DNA from: Streptomyces sp. MMG1533
Lineage (GTDB): Bacteria > Actinomycetota > Actinomycetes > Streptomycetales > Streptomycetaceae
DNA length: 44,774 nt
Direction: 5' to 3'
Assembly: GCF_001279775.1 (NCBI RefSeq)
Contig: NZ_LGDG01000266.1
Location: forward strand, 1 to 44,774
This document shows positions 8,381 through 16,636 of the stretch, piece after piece (position 1 is the stretch's first letter; each line of letters begins with the position of its first letter). A program made the position numbers and the translations under genes. Below the pieces are notes generated by a model that saw only the letters and a program-made list of their open reading frames with translations, made no database searches and was not told the origin of the DNA.

Positions 8381-9730
8381 ATGCGATACGCCCCGCCCGG
8401 CCTGTGCGTGAACGACTTCGCCCTCCTGCGGGACGAGGACGGCACGTACGCGGTGCTGCACCTGCAGGGGCCCTGGACCGCCGAGTTCGACCACCTGCGG
8501 ATGGAGACCTCCTACGGCCGGGCCACCTCCACCGACCTGGTCGACTGGCAGCCGCAGGGCACCGCCTTCGGGGTCGGCCTGCCCGGCCGCTTCGACCAGC
8601 AGGCCGTGTGGACCATGCACCCCATCCGGCACGGTCACGGAATGGCGATGTTCTACACGGGCGTGAGCGGACTGACGGCAGGCGGCTGGCCGTTGCAGTC
8701 GGTCGGGCTGGCGTACTCCGACCGCACCGACGGCACCGGCTGGCGCCGCCACGGCACCGGGCCGGTCGTCGAGGCCGACCCGCGCTGGTATCGCACCGGG
8801 GAACAGATGGCCTGGCGCGACCCGTTCGTCGTACGCGACGACGAGTCGGACGGCTGGGCGATGGTGGTCTGCGCCAGCGACGCCTCCCTCCCGGTCGAGG
8901 CCGGCGGCTGCGTCGCGCTGGCCACTTCCGGCGATTTGGAGCACTGGACGGTCCATCCGCCGCTCATCTCACCCGGCGACGTCGACGAGTTGGAGTGCCC
9001 GGTCCTGGAACGCATCGACGACGGAACCTGGCTGCTGCTCGGCTCCATCGGCGCCACCCGGGGCTTCGAGTCGTGGACCGCCCCGAGCCTGCGGGGCCCC
9101 TGGACCCGGCGCGGCCCCCTCGGCCCGACCGGTTCCTACGCCCCCCGCGTCACCGCCGCGCCCGACGGCTCCCGCGTCGTCCTGCACACCACCCCCCGTC
9201 AGGTCGGCCTCACCGACACCGGTGACCGCTGCCGCGGCATGCTCGCCCAGCCGAAGCTCCTGGTCACACCTGCGGACGGAGCACCGCGCCTGGAGTGGTG
9301 GCCCGGCCTGAACCCGTGGCTCGGCGAGGAAACCGACCAGCCCGCCCTGCACGCGGTCGGCGACCTCGACGTAACCTGCCCCGTCGAGATCACCCTGCGC
9401 ACTCATACCGACGAAGGAGAACAGCCCGCTCTTGCCGTCGGCTGCGACGGCAAGAACCTGTGGGTCACCGGCCCGGACGGCACCCGCCTCGGCGAGGCGG
9501 TGCTGACCGAGCCCGCCACGACCCTGCGCATCCTCACCATCGGCGAGTACGTCGAGGTCTACGCCGACGGCGTCTTCGCCCTGACGACCCTGTGCTACTC
9601 CGGCCGTCCCGCCAGGTGGACGGCCGTCGCCGAAGGCCACGAACGTAATGTCCCTGTCCGCCCGATCCGGCTGCCCGACCCGCATCGCGACGATGCCTCC
9701 GCCGTCTGGTCCGACCCCTCTTCGCGCTGA
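8381..9730 (+). CDS. GH32-like (clan GH-J) glycosidase, cytoplasmic
   Basis: The 449-residue protein has the motif order of five-bladed propeller fructosidases: the nucleophile region at Asn11-Asp12 (CVNDFALLRD), RDP at Asp147 (WRDPFV), and the acid/base motif ELECPVL with Glu205. A C-terminal beta-sandwich follows. The first motif lacks the usual NDPNG, so it is a divergent member of GH32 or a close clan-J relative. There is no signal peptide, so it acts on imported sugar. ATG 8381 is preferred (AGGAA seven bases upstream) over the in-frame GTG 8360 or TTG 8300. It is divergent from the LacI-importer operon and 29 bp upstream of a dead GH1 gene. Confidence 0.75.
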   Translation: MRYAPPGLCVNDFALLRDEDGTYAVLHLQGPWTAEFDHLRMETSYGRATSTDLVDWQPQGTAFGVGLPGRFDQQAVWTMHPIRHGHGMAMFYTGVSGLTAGGWPLQSVGLAYSDRTDGTGWRRHGTGPVVEADPRWYRTGEQMAWRDPFVVRDDESDGWAMVVCASDASLPVEAGGCVALATSGDLEHWTVHPPLISPGDVDELECPVLERIDDGTWLLLGSIGATRGFESWTAPSLRGPWTRRGPLGPTGSYAPRVTAAPDGSRVVLHTTPRQVGLTDTGDRCRGMLAQPKLLVTPADGAPRLEWWPGLNPWLGEETDQPALHAVGDLDVTCPVEITLRTHTDEGEQPALAVGCDGKNLWVTGPDGTRLGEAVLTEPATTLRILTIGEYVEVYADGVFALTTLCYSGRPARWTAVAEGHERNVPVRPIRLPDPHRDDASAVWSDPSSR

Positions 9731-9759
9731 CCCGAGCTCCCCTCCGGCAAGGCCCACTC

Positions 9760-10250
9760 ATGAACGTCACCGCCGACGGTCTCCGCCTCCCCGACGGCTT
9801 CCTGGGGGGCCTCCGCCGCCGCCCACCAGATCGAGGACAACAACGTCAACAGCGACCGGTGGCAGATGGAACACGGTGGCGGCGCCATCGCCGAAGCCCG
9901 CCTCGACGCCGCGGACAGCCACCACCGCTGACGCGAGGGCATGGACCTGCTCGCCGAACTCGGCTTCACCGACTACCGCTTCAGCCTCGAATGGGCCCGC
10001 ATCGAACCCGCTCCCGGCCACTTCTCCAAGGCCGAGATCGCCCACTACCGGCGCATGGTCGAAGGCGCCACCGAACGGGCCTGCGCCCCATGGTCACGCG
10101 ACCACTTCACCGTGCCGCGCTGGTTCGCCGAGCGCGACGACTGGATCGGCGTCCAGTCCTACGCCCGCACCAGGATCGCCACCGACGGCCCCATCCCCGC
10201 CCGCGACGACAGCAGTCGTACGGCTTCGGGAGGCGGCCCGCCGCTGCCGA
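9760..10250 (+). pseudogene. GH1 beta-glucosidase relic
   Basis: Starting at ATG 9760 the frame reads NVTADGLRLPDGFLG, then must shift to continue as AAAHQIEDNNVNSDRW. It meets an in-frame TGA at about 9931 where family members have an aromatic residue, and continues with MDLLAELGFTDYRFSLEWAR and HFTVPRWFAERDDW. Another frame change occurs near 10085. It then jumps to WIGVQSYARTRIATDGPIP, which belongs near the C-terminal half of GH1 enzymes. It thus has at least two frameshifts, a nonsense codon and a large internal deletion, and cannot be active. It was probably co-transcribed with the GH32-like gene and hydrolysed beta-glucosides. Confidence 0.8.
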
Positions 10251-10304
10251 CGTCGATGTTCACGAGAACGGGAGGCATCCCGTCCCTGGCGGGCGTGGCT
10301 GTAG

Positions 10305-10339
10305 GGCCCGGCCCCTTTGGTGAGGGTGGGGCCCGGGCC
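10305..10339 (+). terminator. Strong hairpin after the GH1 relic
   Basis: GGCCCGGCCCC (10305-10315) pairs with GGGGCCCGGGCC (10328-10339) with one bulge and a 12-nt loop. It sits between the GH1 relic and the GNAT gene. Confidence 0.5.
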
Positions 10340-10399
10340 GGTGGCTTGATCGGTCTGCGAGTCTTGATCGCTGCCGAGCCTGCTGATTGGGTGGCCGGC

Positions 10400-10939
10400 A
10401 TGACTGAGCTCGGACCCGTCGCCTGGCCCCCTGCACCGATCAGGACCGAGAGGCTCGTGCTCCGTGAGCCCGAGGCCCGGGACCGTGCGGCGTTCATCGA
10501 ACTGCTCGCCTCGCCAAAGGTGCACACCTACCTCGGCGGCTCCCGGCCGCGTGAAGAGCTTGAGCGCGAGATGCCCGAGGTGCCCGAGCGGTGGCCGGGG
10601 AGTTTCGTCGTTGATCTCGACGGGGAGATGATCGGCCAGATCCTGCTCAGGAGAGCACCGGAGCACAGTCGCCCGGCTGCCGCGGGGAAGGTCGATCTCG
10701 GCTACATGTTCCTGCCGCGGGCGTGGGGATTCGGGTACGCCGCCGAGGCGTGCGCGGCGGTACTCGACTGGTCCGACGGCGTCCTTCCCGGCGAGCCGGT
10801 GGTGCTCCACACCCAGGCTGCCAACGTCGGCTCGATGCGCCTTGCGGCGAAGCTGGGGTTCGCCGAGGTAGAGCGGTTCCAGGCCTGGGACGCCGAGCAG
10901 TGGCTCGGCCTGCGATCCCCGGTCACGCCCTCCGATTGA
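10400..10939 (+). CDS. GNAT-family N-acetyltransferase (RimJ/RimL-like)
   Basis: The 179-residue protein begins MTELGPVAWPPAPIRTERLVLREPEARD, the common opening of Acetyltransf_3 proteins. It carries DLGYMFLPRAWGFGYAAEAC, where the pyrophosphate-binding loop of acetyl-CoA lies, and ends with LHTQAANVGSMRLAAKLGF, the conserved motif B region. It transfers acetyl from acetyl-CoA to an amine; the target could be a protein N-terminus, a small molecule or an antibiotic. ATG 10400 is chosen because the conserved RTERLVLRE follows closely. It appears to be transcribed alone, after a hairpin and before a gene-free gap. Confidence 0.8.
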   Translation: MTELGPVAWPPAPIRTERLVLREPEARDRAAFIELLASPKVHTYLGGSRPREELEREMPEVPERWPGSFVVDLDGEMIGQILLRRAPEHSRPAAAGKVDLGYMFLPRAWGFGYAAEACAAVLDWSDGVLPGEPVVLHTQAANVGSMRLAAKLGFAEVERFQAWDAEQWLGLRSPVTPSD

Positions 10940-11289
10940 GCTCGTGCTCGACAGCGCGGATCCTCAACTCGACAGCACTACTGGGACGGAGCCCAGCGCT
11001 GTTGAGACTCGTGAACATCTCACCAGGCGTCCGACCTCCTGTCGCGAACCCTTATTTGCTTTCGCATTGAGCCACCGAGCACTAGTGTCCGGGTACAGCG
11101 AGTGGACCCACGAGGAGTTGCAGACATGGTCGGTCGCCCGAGCGCGCGTTGACGTTGTAGGCCGATCGGCCTGTCATCGCGTGCTGCCCTTGAGGTTGCG
11201 GCACAGCGAGCCTTCTCCTGCCTGAACCGTCGGCGCACCTGTCGTGTGCCCGGTAGCGGGCCTCGTTGTCGGCAACCCGAGAGGTCCCT
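10940..11289. other. Intergenic gap, no gene seen
   Basis: About 350 bp between the acetyltransferase and the MFS gene. The stretch near 11045-11095 is AT-richer and may contain the MFS promoter, but no clear -35/-10 pair stands out. Open frames on both strands here do not read like protein. Confidence 0.35.
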
Positions 11290-12606
11290 GTGCCGTCCGC
11301 TTCCTCCGCTGTATCCGATTCCGGGCGACCCGTTCCGTCAAGCCTGTGGCGGGACAGCGACTTCCGCAGACTCTGGGTGGGGCAGACCGTCTCCCAACTC
11401 GGGGAACACACAGGGCTGGTTGTTCTTCCGCTCTTCGCCGTCCTGACGCTCAATGCCAGTGCCACCCAGTTGGGCGTCCTGCGCGCCGTGGGCCAGGCGC
11501 CGATCCTGTTGCTCTCACTCTTCGTCGGCGCATGGGTGGACAGGTGGCGCACTCGCACGGTGATGGTGCTGACTGACGTCGGCCGGACCCTGGCACTGGG
11601 CGCCGCCGCCGTGGCCGGCCTCTTCGGCGGGCTCGGCCTGCCCGCGCTCTTCGTGATCGCCTTCGCCGTCGGGGCCCTTTCCGTGTTCTTCGACGTGGCA
11701 TACCAGGCGTCTCTCGTACGGCTGGTGAAACGCGATCAGCTGGTGCGGGGCAACAGCGCGCTCGAGGGCAGCCGGTCCGCGGCGCAGATCGGCGGTCCCG
11801 CCCTCGGTGGTGCGTTGGTGTCCCTGCTGTCGGCGCCGATCGCTGCCGCCTCCAGTGCGCTGTTCTTCGCGCTGTCGTTCCTGTCGATCCGACGAATCCG
11901 TCGAGTCGAATCGACCGCGGAGCGCCTGGAACGTCCCGCTTGGGTCTGGCGGCGGATCCACGAGGGACTCCGATTTGTCGTCAGCGATCCCTCGCTGCGG
12001 ACCGTGTGCCTGGCCTCGGCCGCCTTCCAATTCTCCTTCGCGGCCGTGATGACCGTCTATCTGCTCTTCCTGCCGCGGGAACTGCACCTGTCCGGCACCG
12101 CCGTCGGGCTGGCACTCGCAGCGGCAGGGCCGGGCGCGCTCCTGGGCTCCATGCTGGCCGCCCGCCTGCCGAACCGGTTCGGGTACGGCCCGGTACTCCT
12201 GGCCGCGGCGGCGCTCGGCGACGGCGTGTTCTTGTGTGTACCCGCGCTGCACAGCTCCTCCGCGGTGACCGTTCCCGCGCTCATTGCGGCCAACTTCGTG
12301 TTCGGGGCCGGCGGCCAGTTGGTGAATGTGGCGGTCATGGCCGTCCGACAGACGGTCACTCCAGACGGAATGCAAGGCCGCGCGGCCGCGACGATCACGT
12401 TTGTCGGCATGGGGCTGTCCCCACTCGGCTCCCTGCTCGGCGGATTCCTCGCTGCGGAGTGGGGGTTGCGCACCAGTCTCTTGGCGACGGCCGCAGGCAT
12501 GATGCTGTCCCCGGTGGTGATGGCCTTGTCCCCGCTCGCACGCCTTGGACGGACGCTACCGGCCGCGCCGCCGACGCCGTACGCGCGCAAGGGGCCTCGA
12601 CCCTGA
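11290..12606 (+). CDS. MFS transporter, DHA3-like
   Basis: The 438-residue protein has twelve probable transmembrane segments. SLWRDSDFRRLWVGQTVSQLGEHT starts the first helix, and the loop 2-3 motif VGAWVDRWRTR is present. It belongs to the MFS_3/DHA3 exporters, like the gene at 1540 but clearly divergent from it. Start GTG 11290 is preferred because GAGAGG lies five bases upstream; a TTG at 11266 in the same frame is weaker. Substrate unknown. Immediately after its stop the sequence enters gene debris, so downstream context gives no clue. Confidence 0.85.
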   Translation: MPSASSAVSDSGRPVPSSLWRDSDFRRLWVGQTVSQLGEHTGLVVLPLFAVLTLNASATQLGVLRAVGQAPILLLSLFVGAWVDRWRTRTVMVLTDVGRTLALGAAAVAGLFGGLGLPALFVIAFAVGALSVFFDVAYQASLVRLVKRDQLVRGNSALEGSRSAAQIGGPALGGALVSLLSAPIAAASSALFFALSFLSIRRIRRVESTAERLERPAWVWRRIHEGLRFVVSDPSLRTVCLASAAFQFSFAAVMTVYLLFLPRELHLSGTAVGLALAAAGPGALLGSMLAARLPNRFGYGPVLLAAAALGDGVFLCVPALHSSSAVTVPALIAANFVFGAGGQLVNVAVMAVRQTVTPDGMQGRAAATITFVGMGLSPLGSLLGGFLAAEWGLRTSLLATAAGMMLSPVVMALSPLARLGRTLPAAPPTPYARKGPRP

Positions 12607-12614
12607 GGAACTGC

Positions 12615-12945
12615 GGCGACCAACCACCTCGGCCACTTCGCCCTGACCACCGGCCTGCACGACGCACTGGCCGCCGACGGCAAGGCACGCATAGTGGGTG
12701 TCAGCTCCAGCGGACATCTGATCTCCCCGGTCGTCTTCGAACGACATCAACGTCAACTACCGCCCCTGAGACCCGCTGGTTGCCTACGGGCAGTCCAAGA
12801 CCGCCACCGTGCTCTTCGCCGTCGAGGCCGGCCGCCGCTGGGCGCCGACGGGATCACCGCCAACGCCCTCATGCCCGGCCCCATCGCCACCAACGTCCAG
12901 CGCCCCACGGGGGCCTCAAGACCCCGCCCGAGCGCGTAGGTCCGC
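12615..12945 (+). pseudogene. Short-chain dehydrogenase (SDR) relic
   Basis: The translation follows an oxidoreductase in pieces: NHLGHFALTTGLHDALAADG, RIVGVSSSGHL (the catalytic Ser region), VAYGQSKTATVLFAVEAGRR (YxxxK) and DGITANALMPGPIATNVQR. These lie in different frames with a stop near 12770. The N-terminal nucleotide-binding half is missing; the relic begins nine bases after the MFS stop. It is a truncated, frameshifted remnant. Confidence 0.75.
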
Positions 12946-12959
12946 AGTGCGCCCTGACC

Positions 12960-13160
12960 GAAACCGGCCGCCTCCGCCCGGCTCTGTTCGTGGTATGGGA
13001 CGGCTGGCCGGCACGACGGGCAGCCGAAGGCATTCAGGTCTCGCTCACTACGGCCAAACGATGGGCGGACCGCTACCGCGAGCACGGCGAGGTCGGAATG
13101 CGGCAGGACCAATCGAAACGGGCAACCCGCCCACAACGCCCTGTCTGGCTGGTACCCAGT
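12960..13160 (+). pseudogene. IS481-type transposase N-terminal relic
   Basis: An open stretch reads VVWDGWPARRAAEGIQVSLT and AKRWADRYREHGEVGMRQDQSKR. This is the helix-turn-helix opening typical of IS481-family transposases (WPARRAAE...S..TA.RW..RYRE.GE.GM.D.SSRP). The DDE catalytic domain is absent; the sequence runs into a GTGCC array. It is a truncated remnant. Confidence 0.65.
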
Positions 13161-13163
13161 CCG

Positions 13164-13208
13164 GTGCCGTGCCGTGCCGTGCCGTGCCGTGCCGTGCCGT
13201 GTCGTGCC
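13164..13208. repeat. Pentanucleotide tandem array (GTGCC)9
   Basis: Nine consecutive 5-bp units: seven perfect GTGCC, one GTGTC, one GTGCC. It lies at the join between the IS481 relic and the minus-strand IS5 relic. On the minus strand it continues the transposase frame as repeated ARHGT residues, so it likely expanded from transposase coding DNA. Confidence 0.9.
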
Positions 13209-13209
13209 G

Positions 13210-13432
13210 GGCGCCGCGGCGTGCGATCGCGGGCACGATGCTGCGATCGCGGACTTGGTCGCTCTGGATGTCATGGTCGTAGCCGCGGTCGGCGAAGGGT
13301 GAGCCCGGCTTGCGGCGGGGACGGCCGACCCGGCCTCGGACCGGCGGGATCGCGTCGAACAGGGGGGAGTAGCTGGGTGATTTCGTTAAGGTTGCCGCCG
13401 GTGCGCAGGATCGCCAGCGGGGTGCCCTGCCC
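13210..13432 (-). pseudogene. IS5-family transposase relic (central part)
   Basis: Read on the minus strand: GTPLAILRTGGNLNEITQLL, then after a frame change FDAIPPVRGRVGRPRRKPGS, PFADRGYDHD and IVPAIARRGARH. This is the middle of an IS5-group transposase, including the second catalytic Asp in ADRGYD. Both ends are missing and the frame is broken; the 3' side dissolves into the GTGCC array. Confidence 0.75.
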
Positions 13433-13444
13433 GTGAGGAGGTCT

Positions 13445-13655
13445 CCGGCACCAGCCTCAAGCTCAAAGTGCCTACGGGGAGTTCGACCAGCCTGACATCT
13501 CGGACGCGGACAAGATCATGTACGGCAGGCTGGAGATCCCGAGCGGCCTCACCCTGATGGGCGCCGACACTCCACCCGGCATGGGGCACACGCCGGGCAG
13601 CACCTTCTCGGTGCGCCTCAGCGGCGGCGACGACACCGAACCGTGCGGTGGACCG
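13445..13655 (+). pseudogene. VOC-fold (PhnB/YjdN-like) protein relic
   Basis: The frame reads AYGEFDQPDISDADKIMYGR, LEIPSGLTLMGADTPPGMGH and TPGSTFSVRLSGGDD, characteristic of the central part of PhnB-like glyoxalase-fold proteins. N-terminal and C-terminal portions are gone. A truncated remnant without expected function. Confidence 0.65.
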
Positions 13656-13838
13656 GCAAGTGCCCGCCCTTCTCCCGTACTTGGGGAACGACCGTCAACA
13701 GGCCTGACATCGATGGATGTTACGTGTGATTGCTGTTGCTATCTCGTTAACTGGAACCCTTGACGCTGAACGCGCTTACGCAGTTGGCTTTCACCACCTG
13801 GTCGCCAGGCTGCTCTCTAGCCCCGGAAGGCACCTGCA

Positions 13839-14975
13839 GTGAACGCTTCACCCGTCATCCGCTCCGCCGCGCGTCGTTTTCCCCTTGTCGTGGCCGTTTC
13901 CACATCGACCCTGTTGCTCGCCGCGTGCGGCGCCATCGAGGGCATCGCCGGGAGCAGCAGCTCCGTGAGCCCGACGAAGGGAGACGACATCACGGTGGGT
14001 CTTCTCCTGCCCGACAAGGACACGAGACGCTTCGAGAAGTTCGACTACCCCCTCATCAAGGAACGGGTTGCCTCCCTCACCAAGAAGAAGGGCACGGTCC
14101 GCTACGCCAACGCCGGAGCGAGCGCGGCCAAGCAGAGCCGACAGTTCAAGGAGATGATCGACGCCAAGGTGGACGTGATCCTGGTGGACGCAGTCGACGC
14201 CAAGGCCATCTCGTCCGACGTCCAGAAGGCCAAGGACGCGGGCATCCCGGTCATCGCCTACGACCGGCTCGCGCAGGGGCCGATCGACGCCTACGTCTCG
14301 CACGACAACGAGCTCGTCGGCCAGGTGCAGGGCCGCGCCATCGTCGGTGCACTCGGCGACAAGGCCAAGACCAGCAAGATCGTCATGATGAACGGCTCGC
14401 TCGCCGACCCGAACACGGCACTCTTCAAGGAGGGCGCGCTCAGCGAGTTGGACGGCAACGTCATCATCGCCAAGCAGTACGACACCAGGGAGTGGCTGCC
14501 GTCGGTCGCCAAGGCGAACATGGCGAAGGCGATCCAGTCCGTCGGGCTCGACAACATAGCCGCCGTCTACTCGGCGAACGACGGGATGGCGGGTGCCGTC
14601 ATCGACGCGCTGAAGGAGGCGGGAGCGAGCAAGATCCCACCGGTGACCGGGCAGGACGCGGATCTGGCCGCGCTGCAGCGGATCGTCTCCGGCGAGCAGT
14701 ACATGACCGTGTACAAGCCGTTCCTGCTGGAGGCGGACAACGCCGCGGAGCTGGCCGTGGCCAAGGTCCAGGGCCGCTCGCTCGAGTTCGACGCGCTGAC
14801 CCCCGACTCCGTCGACAGCCCGACGGAGAAGGACATCCGGTCCAACCTGGTGCAGGTGGTCGCCGTCACGAAGGACAACATCAAGGAGACGGTGATCCGG
14901 GACGGCGTCTACACCGTCAAGGACATCTGCACCTCGCAGTACGCGGCGGACTGCGCGGCGATCGGGCTGAGTTAG
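13839..14975 (+). CDS. Xylose-type sugar-binding lipoprotein (XylF/ChvE-like), orphan
   Basis: The 378-residue protein has a lipobox (LLLAAC, Cys30). Its periplasmic-binding-protein fold matches D-xylose/multiple-sugar binding proteins: TVGLLLPDKDTRRFEKFDYP, YANAGASAAKQSRQ, VIAYDRLAQG, YVSHDNELVGQ and PPVTGQDADLAALQRI. These bind aldoses outside the membrane for CUT2 importers. The usual ATPase and permease genes are absent on both sides: gene relics lie upstream, and a hairpin followed by an IS256 element lies downstream. It is therefore orphaned here and may serve a distant transporter. GTG 13839 is preceded by GGAAGG. Confidence 0.88.
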   Translation: MNASPVIRSAARRFPLVVAVSTSTLLLAACGAIEGIAGSSSSVSPTKGDDITVGLLLPDKDTRRFEKFDYPLIKERVASLTKKKGTVRYANAGASAAKQSRQFKEMIDAKVDVILVDAVDAKAISSDVQKAKDAGIPVIAYDRLAQGPIDAYVSHDNELVGQVQGRAIVGALGDKAKTSKIVMMNGSLADPNTALFKEGALSELDGNVIIAKQYDTREWLPSVAKANMAKAIQSVGLDNIAAVYSANDGMAGAVIDALKEAGASKIPPVTGQDADLAALQRIVSGEQYMTVYKPFLLEADNAAELAVAKVQGRSLEFDALTPDSVDSPTEKDIRSNLVQVVAVTKDNIKETVIRDGVYTVKDICTSQYAADCAAIGLS

Positions 14976-15004
14976 CGAGAACCCGAGCGCGGGCGAGACG
15001 CTCC

Positions 15005-15024
15005 GCCGAGGGCCTCGCCTCGGC
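15005..15024 (+). terminator. Terminator hairpin after the orphan binding protein
   Basis: GCCGAGG (15005-15011) and CCTCGGC (15018-15024) form a 7-bp stem with a 6-nt loop 30 bp after the stop. Confidence 0.55.
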
Positions 15025-15247
15025 GACCTCCTCGGGCGGGCCAGGCGGCCGGTCGGGTCTGCCCGAGCAGTGCACGACGCTGCTCCGGGGTGAGAGCCTG
15101 TGTCTGAACCACCGTCGTCTGCCCGAAGGGCAGGCGCAGCGCCGTTCGGTGCGTGCTCTCGGCGTTCGGCGTCGCAGGTCATGTGGCGGCGTCATGAGCG
15201 ACGTAGTGCCGGGTGGGTCACGGCCCGCCGCCCTGGTGTGCCGACCA

Positions 15248-15256
15248 GACATCACC
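15248..15256. repeat. Target-site duplication, left copy
   Basis: GACATCACC directly abuts the left inverted repeat of the IS256-type element. An identical copy follows the right repeat at 17400-17408. A 9-bp duplication fits the 8-9 bp usual for this family. Confidence 0.9.
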
Positions 15257-15283
15257 GAGCAATGCTCAGGACTTGTGGATCGG
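15257..15283. repeat. Left terminal inverted repeat of the IS256-type element
   Basis: Begins GAGCAATGCTCAGG and ends TTGTGGATCGG. It matches the reversed right end in 21 of 27 positions, with the identical core TTGTGGATCG. Confidence 0.88.
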
Positions 15284-15346
15284 TTCGGGGAGGACATGCG
15301 CAGGGCGTACCTTCCCGGAATGATCCTGTGATGGTCACCGAGTAGG

Positions 15347-15365
15347 CCCGCGTTCGCAGCGCGGG
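15347..15365 (+). terminator. Hairpin inside the IS left end
   Basis: CCCGCG (15347-15352) pairs with CGCGGG (15360-15365) just before the transposase start. Such hairpins inside IS ends often stop read-through transcription from outside, here from the 13839 gene side. Confidence 0.4.
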
Positions 15366-15381
15366 TCGGGAAGGCACGCCC

Positions 15382-16636
15382 GTGCTCAGCGTAGTGAACG
15401 CCGACGGCTCCACCGAGTCCGGCTCCCTGATCGACGAGATCGTCCGCGAGTGCGCCCGGCGGATGCTCGCCGCCGCGCTGGAAGCTGAAGTCAACCAGTA
15501 CATAGCCGAGTTGGCCTCGGAGACGGACGAGGCCGGGCGCCGTCTGGTGGTCCGCAACGGCCACCACCGGCCGAGGACCGTGACCACTGCCGCAGGTTCC
15601 GTCGAGGTCACGGCCCCGCGCGTCAACGACAAGCGGGTGGACGAGGCCACCGGCGAGCGGATGCGGTTCTCCTCGAAGATCCTGCCGCCGTGGTGCCGCA
15701 AGTCACCCAAGGCCAGTGAGGTGCTGCCGCTGCTCTACCTGCACGGGCTGTCCTCGGGGGACTTCGTGCCCGAAGCTGGAGCAGTTCCTCGGCTCGGCGG
15801 CCGGCCTGTCGCCGGCCACCGTGACCCGGCTGACAAAGCAGTGGCAGGACGACCACGCCGCCTTCCAGCAGCGCGACCTCGCCGAGTCCGACTACGTGTA
15901 CGTGTGGGCCGACGGGGTGCACCCCAAGGTCCGGTTCGGACAGACGCACTCCTGCGTCCTGGTTCTGATGGGTGTGCGCCTGGACGGCACCAAGGAGCTG
16001 ATCGCACTGGCCGAGGGGCTGCGTGAGTCGACCGAGTCGTGGGCCGACCTGCTGCGCGACTGCCGCAGACGCGGCATGCGCGATCCCGAGCTCGTCGTCG
16101 GCGACGGCGCGATGGGCCTGTGGAAAGCGCTCGCGGAAGTGTTCCCGGCTGCCCGCCACCAGCGGTGCTGGGTCCACAAGGCCCGCAATGTCACAAACGC
16201 CCTGCCGAAGTCCGCGCAGCCGGGCGCGACGAAGGCGATGCAGGAGATCTACAACGCCGAGGACCGCGGCCACGCCGAGAAGGCGATCGAGGCGTTCGCG
16301 AAGACCTACGGCGCCAAGTTCCCCAAGGCCGTCGCGAAGATTACCGACGACCGCGACGAGCTGCTGGCGTTCTACGACTTCCCGGCCGAGCACTGGATCC
16401 ACCTGCGGACCACGAACCCGATCGAGTCGACCTTCTCCACCGTCAAGCTCCGAACCAAGGTCACCCGCGGCGCCGGCAGCCCAGCCGCGGCCGTCGCGAT
16501 GGTGTTCAAGCTCGTCGAATCCGCCCAGGCCCGCTGGCGCGCGGTCACCGGAGCCCACCTCGTCGCCCTGGTCCGCGCGGGCGCCAAGTTCGAAAACGGC
16601 ATCCTCGTCGAGCGCGCGGAGGCCGCAGCCGCCTAA
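15382..16636 (+). pseudogene. IS256-family transposase, interrupted by one +1 frameshift
   Basis: The N-terminal frame starts at GTG 15382 (GGAAGG upstream) and carries LIDEIVRECARRMLAAALEA, VRNGHHRPRTV and LLYLHGLSSGDFVP. The family sequence then continues in the next frame from about 15773: KLEQFLGSAAGLSPATVTRL, YVWADGVHPK (catalytic Asp), VVGDGAMGLWKAL (second Asp), HQRCWVHKARNV, NPIESTFSTV (Glu) and a normal C-terminus. One extra base at 15769-15772 (CCCG) separates the two. Apart from this, all catalytic residues are present. It is either recently inactivated, uses programmed +1 shifting at CCC-G, or contains a sequencing error. Listed as a pseudogene for caution. Confidence 0.85.

Noticed and set aside
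13164..13208. CRISPR-like array
   Set aside because: The unit is 5 bp with no spacers, so it is a simple tandem repeat. No CRISPR array or cas gene was seen anywhere in the window.
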